Assembly: GCA_044225565.1 (NCBI GenBank) | Contig: JBGAIL010000002.1 | Coordinates: 1-58,786 of the forward strand | Direction: 5' to 3' | From: CAVXAE01 sp044225565 | Lineage (GTDB): Bacteria; Pseudomonadota; Gammaproteobacteria; Steroidobacterales; Steroidobacteraceae | Length of the DNA: 58,786 nucleotides | Shown here: one piece after another, positions 8,571 through 17,979 of the stretch | Numbering within the stretch: position 1 is the stretch's first letter | Layout of the letters: the number at the start of each line of letters is the position of its first letter | The notes under the pieces: generated by a model | The model's database searches: none | What the model was told of the DNA's origin: nothing | The model's input: only the letters and a program-made list of their open reading frames with translations | Program-made: the position numbers and the translations under genes

Positions 8571-10324
8571 GCCGCCTCCACGCGGAAGTAGTCCCGGCCG
8601 GCCGATTTCAGGTGCATGCAGTCCCCGTTGACCACCTGGCCGAACCACATGGGCTCTGCTCCGGGCTCGCCTCCTTCGGGGACGAATCCGCCCTCCACGG
8701 CCTGCAGGGGTGTGACGCCGTCCAGCCAGAGCCGGCCCTTGCGGATGACGATGCGCACGCTGCGGCTCATGGTCCCGCCGTCGTTGTAATGCCCCGCGTA
8801 AGCGCGCCACGCTGCCGGCCAGGCGAATTCCCGGGGACCTTCATAGGCGCTGGTGACGTACCAGCGGTCTCCCCAGCCGATCTCCACCACGGGGCTGTCT
8901 TTCACTGCGGGGTCCTTGCGCCCGAACGCCATCGCGAAGTGATCGAATCCCGGCTGCGAGACGAGAAACCGGTCCCTGCCGAGCGCTTCCATCGGCATGC
9001 GCAAGTCGCCGTGAACGGCGAAGAGCCGTTCACCCTCGGCCACGATCCGCAGCGTCTCGCCATTGGCTCGCCGGTAGAGGCCGACGTAGCTCGATGGATT
9101 CTCCGCTCGCCACCACGGCTCGGGCAGCTCGGGAGGGGCGGGTGCCGGGCGCCGCTCGCGCGATGCCCTCATGAGCTGGCAGGCATGCCGCACGACGGCG
9201 CCGGGCGCAGGACCGAGCGAGTTGATCGCCGCGAACGCCCCCACGCCCGCATCGATGTCCACGGCCAGGTACGAGACGAACGAATACATGCGGCCCGGAT
9301 GGAACACGAGGCGGTTCCCATCGAGCCGGTCGACCACCAGCCCATACCCGTAGCGGGCTTCCTGTCCATACGAGGAGGCCGGGATGTGGCCACAGGACCA
9401 GAGGTCGAATGCCTGTCGGGACAGCACCTGGCCCCTGGGACCCTGGCCGTGCCGGGCGATCATCCGTATGTACGCTCCCATGTCGCGGGCGTTCGAGGCG
9501 ATGCACCCGGCGGCCGAGGTGTAGAACATGCCTCCCGCCTCGCAGAGCGGCCCCACGCGCGGCACGGGCCGGTCGGTGCGAAGGCCGACGTAACTCCTGG
9601 CCAGCCGGTCGCGGATGTCGTATGTGATGACCGGCTCCGCTGCCCGCATGCCCAGTGGCGCAAACATCCGCTCGCGCAACAGTTGCGGCAGCCGCCGACC
9701 GTCCAGCGCGCAGGCGAGATGTCCCAGGATGTCGAACCCGGTGTTGCTGTAGTTGAATCGCTCTCCCGGCGCATACGCAGTGCGATGACGATAGTGGGGA
9801 TCGCTCTGGAAGAGCCCGCCGTACCCGACCAGTCCGCCGGAATGGGTCAGCAGGTGATGCGCCGTGATGGGCGCGTAGGCCGAATCGACGGGAAGCCAGG
9901 GAAGGTAGTCCTGCAACGGCTTGTGCAGGTCCAGACGGCCTTCTCCGTGCAGCTGCAGCAGGCAGGCGGAGACGAAGGACTTGCTGATCGAGCCGATCTG
10001 GAAGAGCTCGTGATCCTGCACCGGCAGGCGCGCCTGCAGATCGCCGAAGCCGTAGCTCGCGACGCGCTGGACTCCATCCCGATCCGCCAGCACCAGCGTC
10101 ATCCCCGGGGCATGCGCTTCGCGCAGGTAGCTTTCGGCGAAGCGATCCAGCTGCGAGTACATGGCCTGGTACGTGCCACTCCCCGTCGCGGCCTCCGCGA
10201 CGAGGAAGCGGCCGAGACCCAGCGCGGCTGAGGCGGCGAACGTCCCGCGCAGGAGGGCCCTGCGGGATACCGCCATGCCCGCTTCCCGTCCCTGCACGTC
10301 GTGCTCGCGCAATCCGATTCCCAT
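8567..10324 (-). CDS. Tat-exported serine hydrolase (class C beta-lactamase/DD-peptidase fold)
   Basis: The 585-residue product resembles AmpC-like esterases and peptidases. A twin-arginine signal (SRRALLRGTF) near residues 20-29 predicts export of the folded enzyme to the periplasm. The catalytic motifs are SISK (Ser112, Lys115) and YSN (Tyr192-Asn194). About 200 C-terminal residues form an extra domain common in this group. The start at 10324 is preceded by AAGGGGA at good spacing. An internal ATG at 10276 would shorten the region before the twin arginines and is a valid alternative. It lies between the erythromycin-esterase-like gene and the S9 hydrolase on the same strand. Substrate unknown. 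Confidence 0.88.
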   Translation of the reverse strand: MGIGLREHDVQGREAGMAVSRRALLRGTFAASAALGLGRFLVAEAATGSGTYQAMYSQLDRFAESYLREAHAPGMTLVLADRDGVQRVASYGFGDLQARLPVQDHELFQIGSISKSFVSACLLQLHGEGRLDLHKPLQDYLPWLPVDSAYAPITAHHLLTHSGGLVGYGGLFQSDPHYRHRTAYAPGERFNYSNTGFDILGHLACALDGRRLPQLLRERMFAPLGMRAAEPVITYDIRDRLARSYVGLRTDRPVPRVGPLCEAGGMFYTSAAGCIASNARDMGAYIRMIARHGQGPRGQVLSRQAFDLWSCGHIPASSYGQEARYGYGLVVDRLDGNRLVFHPGRMYSFVSYLAVDIDAGVGAFAAINSLGPAPGAVVRHACQLMRASRERRPAPAPPELPEPWWRAENPSSYVGLYRRANGETLRIVAEGERLFAVHGDLRMPMEALGRDRFLVSQPGFDHFAMAFGRKDPAVKDSPVVEIGWGDRWYVTSAYEGPREFAWPAAWRAYAGHYNDGGTMSRSVRIVIRKGRLWLDGVTPLQAVEGGFVPEGGEPGAEPMWFGQVVNGDCMHLKSAGRDYFRVEAA

Positions 10325-10362
10325 GACTCCCCTTCAGAAGCGGCAGTGGTTTCGATTACACG

Positions 10363-11805
10363 CTATGACGCACGACCCCCCGGGTTGCGGCAATGCACCG
10401 CCGTCCGACAGGAGCAGGGGGCGCGGGGTGGACGGATCGACGCGGGCCTGCTCACCTCTCCCAACGGCACGAGCGGGCTGATGTCCCTGAAAAAGACGAG
10501 GGCATCGAAGGACACCGAGGGCTTCACGACACTGTACCCGTCCACGATGTTGATGTTCCGGCTGGCGTGCTCCTCGCGGAACCATTCGGCGGCAGGCCCG
10601 GCGGGGCCGCGGAAGTCGATGAGGTACGAGGAGTGTCCAGCCCTGGCCAGCAACGCGTTGAGGCTGCCTGGCCGCGAAACGCCGAGCGCCCGCTCGCAGT
10701 TGTCGAACCCCGGCAGATCCAGCCAGTTGCGCGCCCTGCCACCGTCGTGTGCCGAGCCGATGACGACCATCCGCCGCGCGAGCAGATCGTCGGCGTGCTC
10801 GCCGAGCGGGCTGTGCAGCGGATGCGCGGGTGGCGCGAACTTGCGCCACCGGCTCACGTGCATGTTGTGCATGAACACCAGGACCCGCCCCTGCGGGCCT
10901 TCCTGTTCGAGCACCCAGCGCAGATTGTCGAACGAAGCGAGGTCGCGCCCGTCGCCCCCGATGCGCAGGCTGGCCGCGAGCTGGCGAGCGGTGACGGCGG
11001 CCCGGTATGCCCGGTCGTAGGCCTGCTTCGAAGTGCGCTCCCGCCAGGGGATGTGCCAGCGCTCGAAACGGGTGATGGCATCCTGGAGATCCACCACCAC
11101 TGCATCCTGCAGGCGGGGCGCGAGGGCGCGATATCCTGCCAGCGTGAAGCTTCCACGCCAGGCGGCGAAGCGCTCCTCGAACTCGCCGGCGGATGAAGGA
11201 TCGGCCTGACGCAGGTAGGCGAGGACGTAGGCGAGAATCCCGCGGCCGTCGTGATCCAGGTTGCCACTCGCCTCCAGGCCGTAGAACCGGAGCTTGCGCT
11301 GCGTCCCGGGCCGGGCATTGTGCGTGCGCATCCATTCGACGAGCTCGCGATTCTCGCGGAAAGACCCGTACGCCCAGGACAACACGGCGTGCGCCGGTGG
11401 CTCGACCGGGCCACCGACTCCTGCAACGTAGTCATCGACGTCGAGCGCCCGTACATAGTCGGTTTCTGCAGCGATCGCCGTGAACCCGAGCTCCTCGGCC
11501 AGGAATCGGAACAGCTCGTTGCGAAACGTCAGGAATTCATGGGCATTGTGATTGGCCTCACCGAACGCTACGACCTCGGCAGCGCCGACGATTCGCCGCA
11601 TGGCGTTGCGCTCGTCGGCACCCGTGAGACCGCTCAGAGGCACCGCGTTGGCATCGAGCCAATCCAGCGCGCATTGCTGTCGCGATTCAGCGGAGCTCGC
11701 GTCGGCGGCGCAGTCAACGTCGCCCGCAAGGGAGATCGCGCACCACGCCGATCCGGCAATCGCCGCGAAGACCTTGAGTCGCGCGCCCTCGCGACTTCGC
11801 CTCAC
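10363..11805 (-). CDS. Erythromycin esterase-like hydrolase
   Basis: Member of the Ere family, which includes macrolide-lactone esterases and many homologues of unknown substrate. The 480 residues start at GTG 11805 with a hydrophobic, signal-like stretch (KVFAAIAGSAWCAISLAG). The family motif GEANHNAHEF holds Glu83, His86 and Glu90; Glu114 lies in AETDY and a later His in FMHNMHVSR. These match the essential acidic and His positions of the family. The start codon overlaps the receptor gene stop by one base (TAGTG), so translation is coupled. Membership is clear; true macrolide activity cannot be inferred. Confidence 0.85.
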   Translation of the reverse strand: MRRSREGARLKVFAAIAGSAWCAISLAGDVDCAADASSAESRQQCALDWLDANAVPLSGLTGADERNAMRRIVGAAEVVAFGEANHNAHEFLTFRNELFRFLAEELGFTAIAAETDYVRALDVDDYVAGVGGPVEPPAHAVLSWAYGSFRENRELVEWMRTHNARPGTQRKLRFYGLEASGNLDHDGRGILAYVLAYLRQADPSSAGEFEERFAAWRGSFTLAGYRALAPRLQDAVVVDLQDAITRFERWHIPWRERTSKQAYDRAYRAAVTARQLAASLRIGGDGRDLASFDNLRWVLEQEGPQGRVLVFMHNMHVSRWRKFAPPAHPLHSPLGEHADDLLARRMVVIGSAHDGGRARNWLDLPGFDNCERALGVSRPGSLNALLARAGHSSYLIDFRGPAGPAAEWFREEHASRNINIVDGYSVVKPSVSFDALVFFRDISPLVPLGEVSRPASIRPPRAPCSCRTAVHCRNPGGRAS

Positions 11806-14297
11806 TATTCCAGGCCGCCGAATCGATAGCGCAGGCTCAGCATCACCCGTCGAGGATTGTCGAAGGACACGAGGCCGAGACCGTTCGCGAGCAGGATGCG
11901 CTCATCGAGGATGTTCTCGAGATTGAGCTGCGCCTGCGCCCGTCCGAAACGATACGCGACGAAGGCGTCCAGCTTCAGGTGCGAGTCGAGCTTCCAGTCG
12001 GGATTGGGCAGCCTCGAAGGCCTCGAGCTCGCGTATGAGGCATTGCCGCCGATGCTCCACCGGTCCAGCGCGCCCGTGAAGTCGTAACGCGAGTTGAGAT
12101 TCGCCGTCCAGGGTGACACGCCGGCAAGGCCATCGCCCTCGCGCCCGTTGAGCAAGTTCAGCGAGCGCGTGACCTCTGCATCCACGTAAGCCGCGCCGGC
12201 GCGCACGCGCCAGTTGGGCGCGAGCCTGCCATCGAGCTCCACCTCGAAGCCCCGGCTGCGCGCCTTGCCCGCATTCACGGAAAAGCTGATGTCCTCGGGG
12301 TCGATGGTCAGCACGTTCGACTTCTCGATGTGGAAGGCGGCAGCGGTCAGCGCCAGACGGCCCTCGCGCAGCTCCTGCTTGATGCCGCCCTCGAGCGCTT
12401 CGCCTTCCTCCGGTGGGAACTGGTTGCCGAAGCGATCGCCCCGGCCGGCATTGGGCAGGAAGGATTTCCCCCAACTCAGATAGAAGGTCGTGGGCGCGAC
12501 GGGCCGCCAGATGAGACCGAGGCGTGGCGTGGTCTTGCGATCGCGCTGGGTGCGGCCCACGACCGTGCGGTCGGCGTCGAAGTAGGAATTGGTGACGATG
12601 CTGTCGTGGCGGATTCCGGCGAGCAGCTTCCAGTGCTCGCCTATCGAGATCAGGTCCTGCCCGTACACGGCTCGGTAGTCCGACGATGACGCTCCCTGAT
12701 AGTAGGGACTGGTCGCCGGCGCGATCGGCCCGGAGCTGTAGACGGGATCGAGATAATCGATGGGCCCGATCGCGCCGATGGTCGCGTTGTAATTGAAGTA
12801 CGCATCGACCTCGTCGTAGCTCACGAGGAGATCGTGCTCGAGCGGGCCCGTCGCGGCATGGCCGGCAACCTGCAGGCTCAGCGTCGAATCCTTGCGGCGG
12901 TTGCGATCCGAATCCGGATAATCCATGTAGTAGCGGTTGATGAGACTGCTTCCCGGCGCGGTGGGCCCGAGGATGCCGATCTCCGGTGACCCATCCACCA
13001 GCTCGTGGCGGTAGCTGAAATGGCTGGCGCGCAGGGCCCAGCCCGGCGCGAAGCGCCACTCACCCTGCGCTCGCAGGGTGTCGATCTCCATCTCGGTATC
13101 GCCCAGCCAGGGCTCCGCGAGATTGCGCCCCAGCGGCAGGTTCTCGATCAAGTCCTGGGAGGTGCCTGCGAACCGGTCCACGAGGAACTCGAACCGGTCG
13201 TGCACGTAGTCGACGTTCACCGTGACGTCCTCGGCGGGACGCCATTCCAGCGAAGGCGCGATGAGCGCGCGGTCGTTCTCCACGAAATCACGGAAGCTGT
13301 CGGAGTTCTCGACTGCACCGTTCAACCGGAACAGCAGACGATCCGCGACGATGGGGCCTGCCACGTCGAGCGTTGCGCGCCGCGTACCGTCCCGACCGTC
13401 TCCAACTATCGCATCCACGGCCATACCGAAGCGCTCGAGCGGCCGCTTCGTCGTCACGTTGACGATGCCGCCGGGGTTACCCTGGCCGTAGAGAACCGAC
13501 GCCGGGCCCCGCAGCACCTCCACCCTTTCGACGGTCGAGAAATCGATGACGGAGGAGCTGCTGCCGCTGATGACGCCCGCATCGTAGCCGTTGACGAGAA
13601 TCGCGGCGCCGCGGAAGCCGCGAACGAAGAAGCCCAGGCTGACGCCGCCCGTGTAGGGCGAAACGGGCTGTACCCCGACGGTCGCATAGCTCACGTCCTC
13701 GACCCGCGTGATGACCAGGTCGTCGAGGACCTCGCGCGGAATGACGGTGACGGACTGAGGCAGGTCCCGCAGTTCCACGTTGAGCTTGGTGGCGACCGTC
13801 TTCTGGCGCAGGCCGGTCACGACGACCTCTTCGGGCGCCGCCTCGCCCGAAACACGATCAGCCGTCGTCGCCGGCGCGGCCGAGCCCGTATCGGACTGGG
13901 CCAGGCGCAACTGGGATCGCGATACGTCGTCCGCAGCGTCCGGCGCTGGCGCGAGTTTCTCACCCGAGGAAACCGCGCTGGCGGTATCCACGACGAGAAC
14001 ACCCCCTTCGCGGATCGACACGACGAGCCCGGTTCCTTCGAGCAGCATGCGGATCGCATCCGCCGGCTCGTACTGGCCCGCCAGCGCCCGGGTCCTCACC
14101 CCCTTCACCCGCTCGAACTGAAACAGGATCTGGCGGTCGGCCTGACGCGCGAACTCGGTGAGCGCCGTGGCGGCATCCTGCGCTTCGATCGAGAAAGGCA
14201 TCGGCTCGGCCGATGCGATCCGGCTCGCCATCGCGGCAAGCAACGCCGCCGCGAAAAGCCGCGAGCGTACGGCAAAGGTGCTCGGGGACGAAGGCAT
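11805..14297 (-). CDS. TonB-dependent outer-membrane transducer with STN signalling domain
   Basis: Outer-membrane active transporter that also signals to a FecR/FecI pair. From ATG 14297 (preceded by GAGGAG) it has 830 residues: a signal peptide ending near ASA-EP, then an STN domain of about 50 residues (FSIEAQDAATALTEF onward). A linker, a TonB-box-like EEVVVTG, a plug containing VEVLRGPASVLYGQGNPGG and a 22-strand barrel follow. The siderophore-receptor style plug suggests a ferric siderophore or comparable ligand, but the downstream hydrolases hint at a peptide or lactone. The anti-sigma and sigma genes lie immediately upstream. Confidence 0.94.
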   Translation of the reverse strand: MPSSPSTFAVRSRLFAAALLAAMASRIASAEPMPFSIEAQDAATALTEFARQADRQILFQFERVKGVRTRALAGQYEPADAIRMLLEGTGLVVSIREGGVLVVDTASAVSSGEKLAPAPDAADDVSRSQLRLAQSDTGSAAPATTADRVSGEAAPEEVVVTGLRQKTVATKLNVELRDLPQSVTVIPREVLDDLVITRVEDVSYATVGVQPVSPYTGGVSLGFFVRGFRGAAILVNGYDAGVISGSSSSVIDFSTVERVEVLRGPASVLYGQGNPGGIVNVTTKRPLERFGMAVDAIVGDGRDGTRRATLDVAGPIVADRLLFRLNGAVENSDSFRDFVENDRALIAPSLEWRPAEDVTVNVDYVHDRFEFLVDRFAGTSQDLIENLPLGRNLAEPWLGDTEMEIDTLRAQGEWRFAPGWALRASHFSYRHELVDGSPEIGILGPTAPGSSLINRYYMDYPDSDRNRRKDSTLSLQVAGHAATGPLEHDLLVSYDEVDAYFNYNATIGAIGPIDYLDPVYSSGPIAPATSPYYQGASSSDYRAVYGQDLISIGEHWKLLAGIRHDSIVTNSYFDADRTVVGRTQRDRKTTPRLGLIWRPVAPTTFYLSWGKSFLPNAGRGDRFGNQFPPEEGEALEGGIKQELREGRLALTAAAFHIEKSNVLTIDPEDISFSVNAGKARSRGFEVELDGRLAPNWRVRAGAAYVDAEVTRSLNLLNGREGDGLAGVSPWTANLNSRYDFTGALDRWSIGGNASYASSRPSRLPNPDWKLDSHLKLDAFVAYRFGRAQAQLNLENILDERILLANGLGLVSFDNPRRVMLSLRYRFGGLE

Positions 14298-14405
14298 GGC
14301 TCTGGCTCTCCTCGTGAGGTCGTGGCTGCGGCGCGCATGGATTCGCGCGGCGTTACAACCCACAGACGTCCGGGAAGGGCGCTTCCGTGAACCGCCTTCG
14401 AAAAA

Positions 14406-15446
14406 CTATTGCGACGAGGATACGGCGCTGAGGACGATGGTGTCCCCATCCCGACGGGCCTGGACCGCGAAGCTGCTCTGCAACACGCGCACGAACAGAT
14501 CGGGGTTCGTGGCCTTGAAGTAGCCGCCGATCTTCAGTGACGCCAGCCGCGGGTCCGCGATCACGAGGCGTTGCACGCTGTAGCGATTGAACTCCAGCAC
14601 CACCTCGGAAAGCGGCTCACCATCGAACAACACCATACCCGCGCGCCAGGCGAGCGCGCGGCGGATCACGGCGGGGGAGACCGGACGCACCACCAAATCG
14701 CCATCCCCGCCGACCATCGCACCCTGTCCCGCCTGCAGCTGCGACCCGCTGCCCTGCGCGTGTCCGAAGTGAGCTGCCTTCGACTGCCGCGGCCCGACCA
14801 TCACGCTGCCTTCGGTGACCATGACCTCGACCCTGGAAGATTCGCGCTTGCGGATGTTGAATTGCGTGCCGAGCACGCGCACGGCGGCCTCGCCGGCCGA
14901 TACCACGAATGGCCTGCCCGGATCGGGAGCCACGCTGAAATTCGCCTCGCCCCGCAGCAACTCGATGGTTCGCGCCCGGGGACTCAGCGAGACGCGCAGC
15001 TCCGTGTCGGTGTTGAGCTCGACCTGGGAGCCATCGGCCAGCAGGACACGCTCGAATCCTCCCACGCCCGTCACGAAACGCTGCGGCACGGATCCCGAGC
15101 GCAGCGCGAACCAGGTCGCTCCCGCACTCAGCAGCAGGACGGCGGCGAGAGCATATCGGCCGCGCGTGCCGACGCGAACCGATGGCGCTCGCCGCTCGAT
15201 CGCCGGCGCGGAAACGGCTTCGCCGGCGAACAGCCCGGCGTCGACGCCCCGTGCCGCCGGCGGACGCAGTGCCTGAAGCCGGTCGAACCTTCCCCAGAGC
15301 GCCTTGAGGCGCAGGAAAGCAGCCTCGTGCCGGGGATCCGCAGCCCGCCATGCCCCGATGTCACGGGCCAGCTCCACGGAATCACCGGCCGCATCCAGCC
15401 GGGCCAGCCACTGGCTCGCTTCGATCTCGATGCGCTCACTCGACAT
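14406..15446 (-). CDS. FecR-type anti-sigma regulator
   Basis: Inner-membrane regulator that binds the cytoplasmic ECF sigma factor and receives the signal from the transducer's STN domain in the periplasm. It has 346 residues: a cytoplasmic FecR N-terminal domain with ASQWLARLDA and IGAWRAADPRHEAAFLRL, one membrane segment (YALAAVLLLSAGATWFAL), and a periplasmic FecR domain with LLADGSQVELNTDTEL. A C-terminal secretin/STN-like region follows. The start at ATG 15446 overlaps the sigma factor stop by 11 bases. Confidence 0.93.
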   Translation of the reverse strand: MSSERIEIEASQWLARLDAAGDSVELARDIGAWRAADPRHEAAFLRLKALWGRFDRLQALRPPAARGVDAGLFAGEAVSAPAIERRAPSVRVGTRGRYALAAVLLLSAGATWFALRSGSVPQRFVTGVGGFERVLLADGSQVELNTDTELRVSLSPRARTIELLRGEANFSVAPDPGRPFVVSAGEAAVRVLGTQFNIRKRESSRVEVMVTEGSVMVGPRQSKAAHFGHAQGSGSQLQAGQGAMVGGDGDLVVRPVSPAVIRRALAWRAGMVLFDGEPLSEVVLEFNRYSVQRLVIADPRLASLKIGGYFKATNPDLFVRVLQSSFAVQARRDGDTIVLSAVSSSQ

Positions 15447-16026
15447 CGCCGGTTCCTCGCCAACCCCTGACGCCGCACGCCGCATCCCGAGTGCCCGGTC
15501 CGCCTTCCGACAGCGCGAAGACGCGCTGGGCGCAAAGCCGCATCCCGTTCGCGACGTGCGTCTCGACGGTGTTCTCGGAAATCCTCAGGCGTGCAGCGAT
15601 CTCCCTTTGGGACATGCCGAACACCTTGCGCAACGTCAGGACCTGCCGGCACCGTTCCGGCAGACCTGCCATGACGCGCGCCAGCAGCGCCAGCTCCTGC
15701 CGTGCGCTGATCTCTTCGTACGCGCTCGGCGCTTCATCGACGGCCCAGCATTCATCGATCTCAACCATGGCATCCAGCGAGACCACGGGCTGGCGACGCA
15801 GGCGATCCAGCGCGACGTTGCGGGCGGTGCGCAGCAGGAAAGCCTTCACCGAGCGGATGCGAGTGCGTTCCTCCGTACTCAGCAAAAGGAGCCGCGCATA
15901 GGTGTCCTGCACCACGTCGGCGATATCCGTCGGCTGCGGAAGGAAGCGCGAGAGGTAACGCCGCAGGCTGTGCTCATGGGGAAGCACGTCCTGCATGAAC
16001 CACTCTTCCTCCGCCGGACCGTCCAC
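15436..16026 (-). CDS. FecI-type ECF RNA polymerase sigma factor
   Basis: Directs RNA polymerase to the promoters of its receptor system when the transducer senses ligand. The 196 residues include sigma region 2 (DVVQDTYARLLL, VKAFLLRTARNVALDRLRR) and region 4 (LPERCRQVLTLRKVFGMSQREIA). GTG 16026 is preceded by GGAGG six bases away. The tail after about residue 175 is not conserved in the family. It heads the six-gene leftward unit ending at 7557. Confidence 0.95.
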   Translation of the reverse strand: MDGPAEEEWFMQDVLPHEHSLRRYLSRFLPQPTDIADVVQDTYARLLLLSTEERTRIRSVKAFLLRTARNVALDRLRRQPVVSLDAMVEIDECWAVDEAPSAYEEISARQELALLARVMAGLPERCRQVLTLRKVFGMSQREIAARLRISENTVETHVANGMRLCAQRVFALSEGGPGTRDAACGVRGWRGTGDVE

Positions 16027-16361
16027 ATTTCACCTCCGCGTGCTCTTATGCTCGCAACGATCCACACGCGCAAGAGCCTGAAAATAAAGCGCAGGGATGC
16101 CTCACGGAAACGCCAATCCGGCTCGTCTATGGATAATGGCCGCATCTCCCCGCTCCACCGGATGGAGCTGCCGCGATTCGATATCCCCGGCCACTCGGTT
16201 GCGGAGTCCGGCGCGGCCGTATTACCTTGGCCGCGGTCGACGACTCGGCCGGCAGCCCAGCTCGCGCGCCGGTCCGTGCGGGGGAACTGGATGCCATTCA
16301 CTCTCAGGGTCAACAACCGGGAAGGCCGGATGGTCGTGAGACCGGTCTGAAGTCGTCCGAG
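16027..16361. promoter_or_regulatory. 335-bp divergent gap between the sigma factor and xdhC-like genes
   Basis: No coding sequence that I can support. On the minus strand TTGCGC and CATAAG, separated by 17 bases, lie close upstream of the sigma factor start (within about 16043-16073) and form a weak candidate promoter. I see no strong promoter for the rightward gene, nor repeats or hairpins of note. Confidence 0.35.
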
Positions 16362-17369
16362 ATGTCCTCCTCGCGAGAGATCCAGACCATACTCGCCGCG
16401 CTGGACGAAGGGCCTGCCGCGCTCGCCACCCTCATCGGCGTCAGCGGCTCTTCCTACCGCCAGCCGGGCGCGCGCTGCCTGCTGTTGCCGGACGGCACCC
16501 GCATCGGCTCGATCAGCGGCGGCTGCCTCGAAGAAGACATCGGGCGACGCGCCGCCGAAGTCCTCGCGAACGGCAATCCGCAGCTCACGGTGTACGACAC
16601 CGCCACCGAGAACGATCTGATCTGGGGAACGGGGCTCGGCTGCCGGGGCGAGGTGCGCGTGTTCGTGGAGCGCCTGTCGCAGCCGCTTCCCGAATGGGTC
16701 GGGAGGCTGCGCGAGAACTTCCGCCTGCGGCGCGACACTCTCCTCGAAGTCATCTACGCAGGTTCCGACGCGCGGTCGCTGGGCACCCGCCTGGCGCGAG
16801 AGGCATCGGTCCCGGCCGATTCGCACATCTATCGCGAAAAGGTGCCGGCGCCCCCTTCGCTCGTGATCTTCGGAGCCGGCGATGACGCAGCTCCGCTGAC
16901 GCGACTCGCCTGCGAACTGGGATGGCACATCGTCGTTCTCGACTCGCGTTCCGCGTACGCCACCTCGAGCCGCTTTCCGCAAGCGCATCACGTCGAAACG
17001 GTGGACGCGGCATCCGCGGCCCGACATCCGCTCATCGACGACCGCAGCCACGTCATCGTCATGTCTCACCGCTATCGCGACGATGTCGCGTTGTTGCGCG
17101 CGCTGTTGCCGCGGCCTCTCGCCTACGTAGGCGTGCTGGGCCCACGCCAGCGCACCCAGCGCATGCTCTCGGAGCTGGAAGCCGAAGACGTGCCGATCGA
17201 CTCCGGCACCCAAGCGCGAATCTACTCGCCGGTGGGACTGGATCTCGGCGGCGCGGCACCCGAGACGGTGGCGCTTTCCATAGTGGCGGAGCTGCAGGCG
17301 TTCCACTCGAAGCGCAAGCCCCGGCACCTGCGCGACAGCCCGCTCCCCATTCATCATGGCCATGGCTGA
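16362..17369 (+). CDS. XdhC/CoxI-family molybdoenzyme maturation protein
   Basis: XdhC-type proteins bind molybdenum cofactor and help insert its sulfurated form into xanthine-dehydrogenase-like enzymes. The 335 residues show the N-terminal XdhC/CoxI domain (GVSGSSYRQPGA, ISGGCLEEDI) and a C-terminal Rossmann domain (LVIFGAGDDAAPL). The start at ATG 16362 is chosen because the family domain begins directly after MSSSREIQTILAAL. The gene overlaps the next by 14 bases. No molybdoenzyme structural genes are in the window, so the client enzyme is encoded elsewhere. Confidence 0.88.
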   Translation: MSSSREIQTILAALDEGPAALATLIGVSGSSYRQPGARCLLLPDGTRIGSISGGCLEEDIGRRAAEVLANGNPQLTVYDTATENDLIWGTGLGCRGEVRVFVERLSQPLPEWVGRLRENFRLRRDTLLEVIYAGSDARSLGTRLAREASVPADSHIYREKVPAPPSLVIFGAGDDAAPLTRLACELGWHIVVLDSRSAYATSSRFPQAHHVETVDAASAARHPLIDDRSHVIVMSHRYRDDVALLRALLPRPLAYVGVLGPRQRTQRMLSELEAEDVPIDSGTQARIYSPVGLDLGGAAPETVALSIVAELQAFHSKRKPRHLRDSPLPIHHGHG

Positions 17370-17970
17370 CGGCGGCTGCGCGCTCGTGCTGCTCGCGGCC
17401 GGCGCGTCCCTTCGCCTCGGCCGACCCAAACAGTTGCTGGAAGTTGCCGGAGAGCCGTTGATTCGACGGATGGCCCGTATCGCCACCGAGGCCAGACTTT
17501 TCCCGAGCGTGGTGGTGCTCGGGGCGCACTCGGCGCAGATCCGCGCCGTGCTCGCAGATCTCCCGCTCCAGTTGGTGGAGAATCCGGCCTGGGAAGAAGG
17601 CATGGCGAGCTCGCTGCGCGCCGGAATCTCTGCAGTCCTGCAGCAGGCCCCCCACGTGCACGGCGCCATCGTGATGCTGGCGGATCAGCCTCACGTCACT
17701 GCGACTCATCTCGCGAACATCGAGCAGGCACGCCGCTCGAGCGGCCGCTCCATAGTGGCCACACACTATGGAGACCATTCGGGGCCACCAGCCTGCTTCT
17801 CGCGCGAGCACTTCCCAGCGCTGCAGAACCTTCGCGGCGACGTCGGTGCACGAGGGTTGCTGCGCGCATTCGATGCCCATTCGATCCCGGCTCCTCCCGG
17901 CATGTCGATCGACGTGGACACCGCAGCCGACGCCGTGCGGCTGATAGAATCGCCGCCCGTCAGCCGGTAG
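17356..17970 (+). CDS. MocA-like nucleotidyltransferase (molybdenum cofactor cytidylyltransferase family)
   Basis: Predicted to transfer CMP or GMP to molybdopterin, giving the dinucleotide cofactor used by xanthine-dehydrogenase-type enzymes. The 204-residue protein has the NTP-transferase signature LLAAGASLRLGRPKQLL, the acidic MLADQPHV motif and a late DVDTAAD motif. The 14-base overlap with the xdhC-like gene supports a joint role in cofactor maturation. Confidence 0.88.
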   Translation: MAMADGGCALVLLAAGASLRLGRPKQLLEVAGEPLIRRMARIATEARLFPSVVVLGAHSAQIRAVLADLPLQLVENPAWEEGMASSLRAGISAVLQQAPHVHGAIVMLADQPHVTATHLANIEQARRSSGRSIVATHYGDHSGPPACFSREHFPALQNLRGDVGARGLLRAFDAHSIPAPPGMSIDVDTAADAVRLIESPPVSR

Positions 17971-17979
17971 CCCATTCCT

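Noticed and set aside
10363..11805. Erythromycin resistance gene
   Set aside because: The family contains many non-resistance homologues and the context is a receptor operon, so I call only family membership.
13005..14390. 461-residue rightward frame opposite the TonB transducer
   Set aside because: Low-complexity Arg/His/Asp composition and no motifs; the receptor on the other strand is unambiguous.
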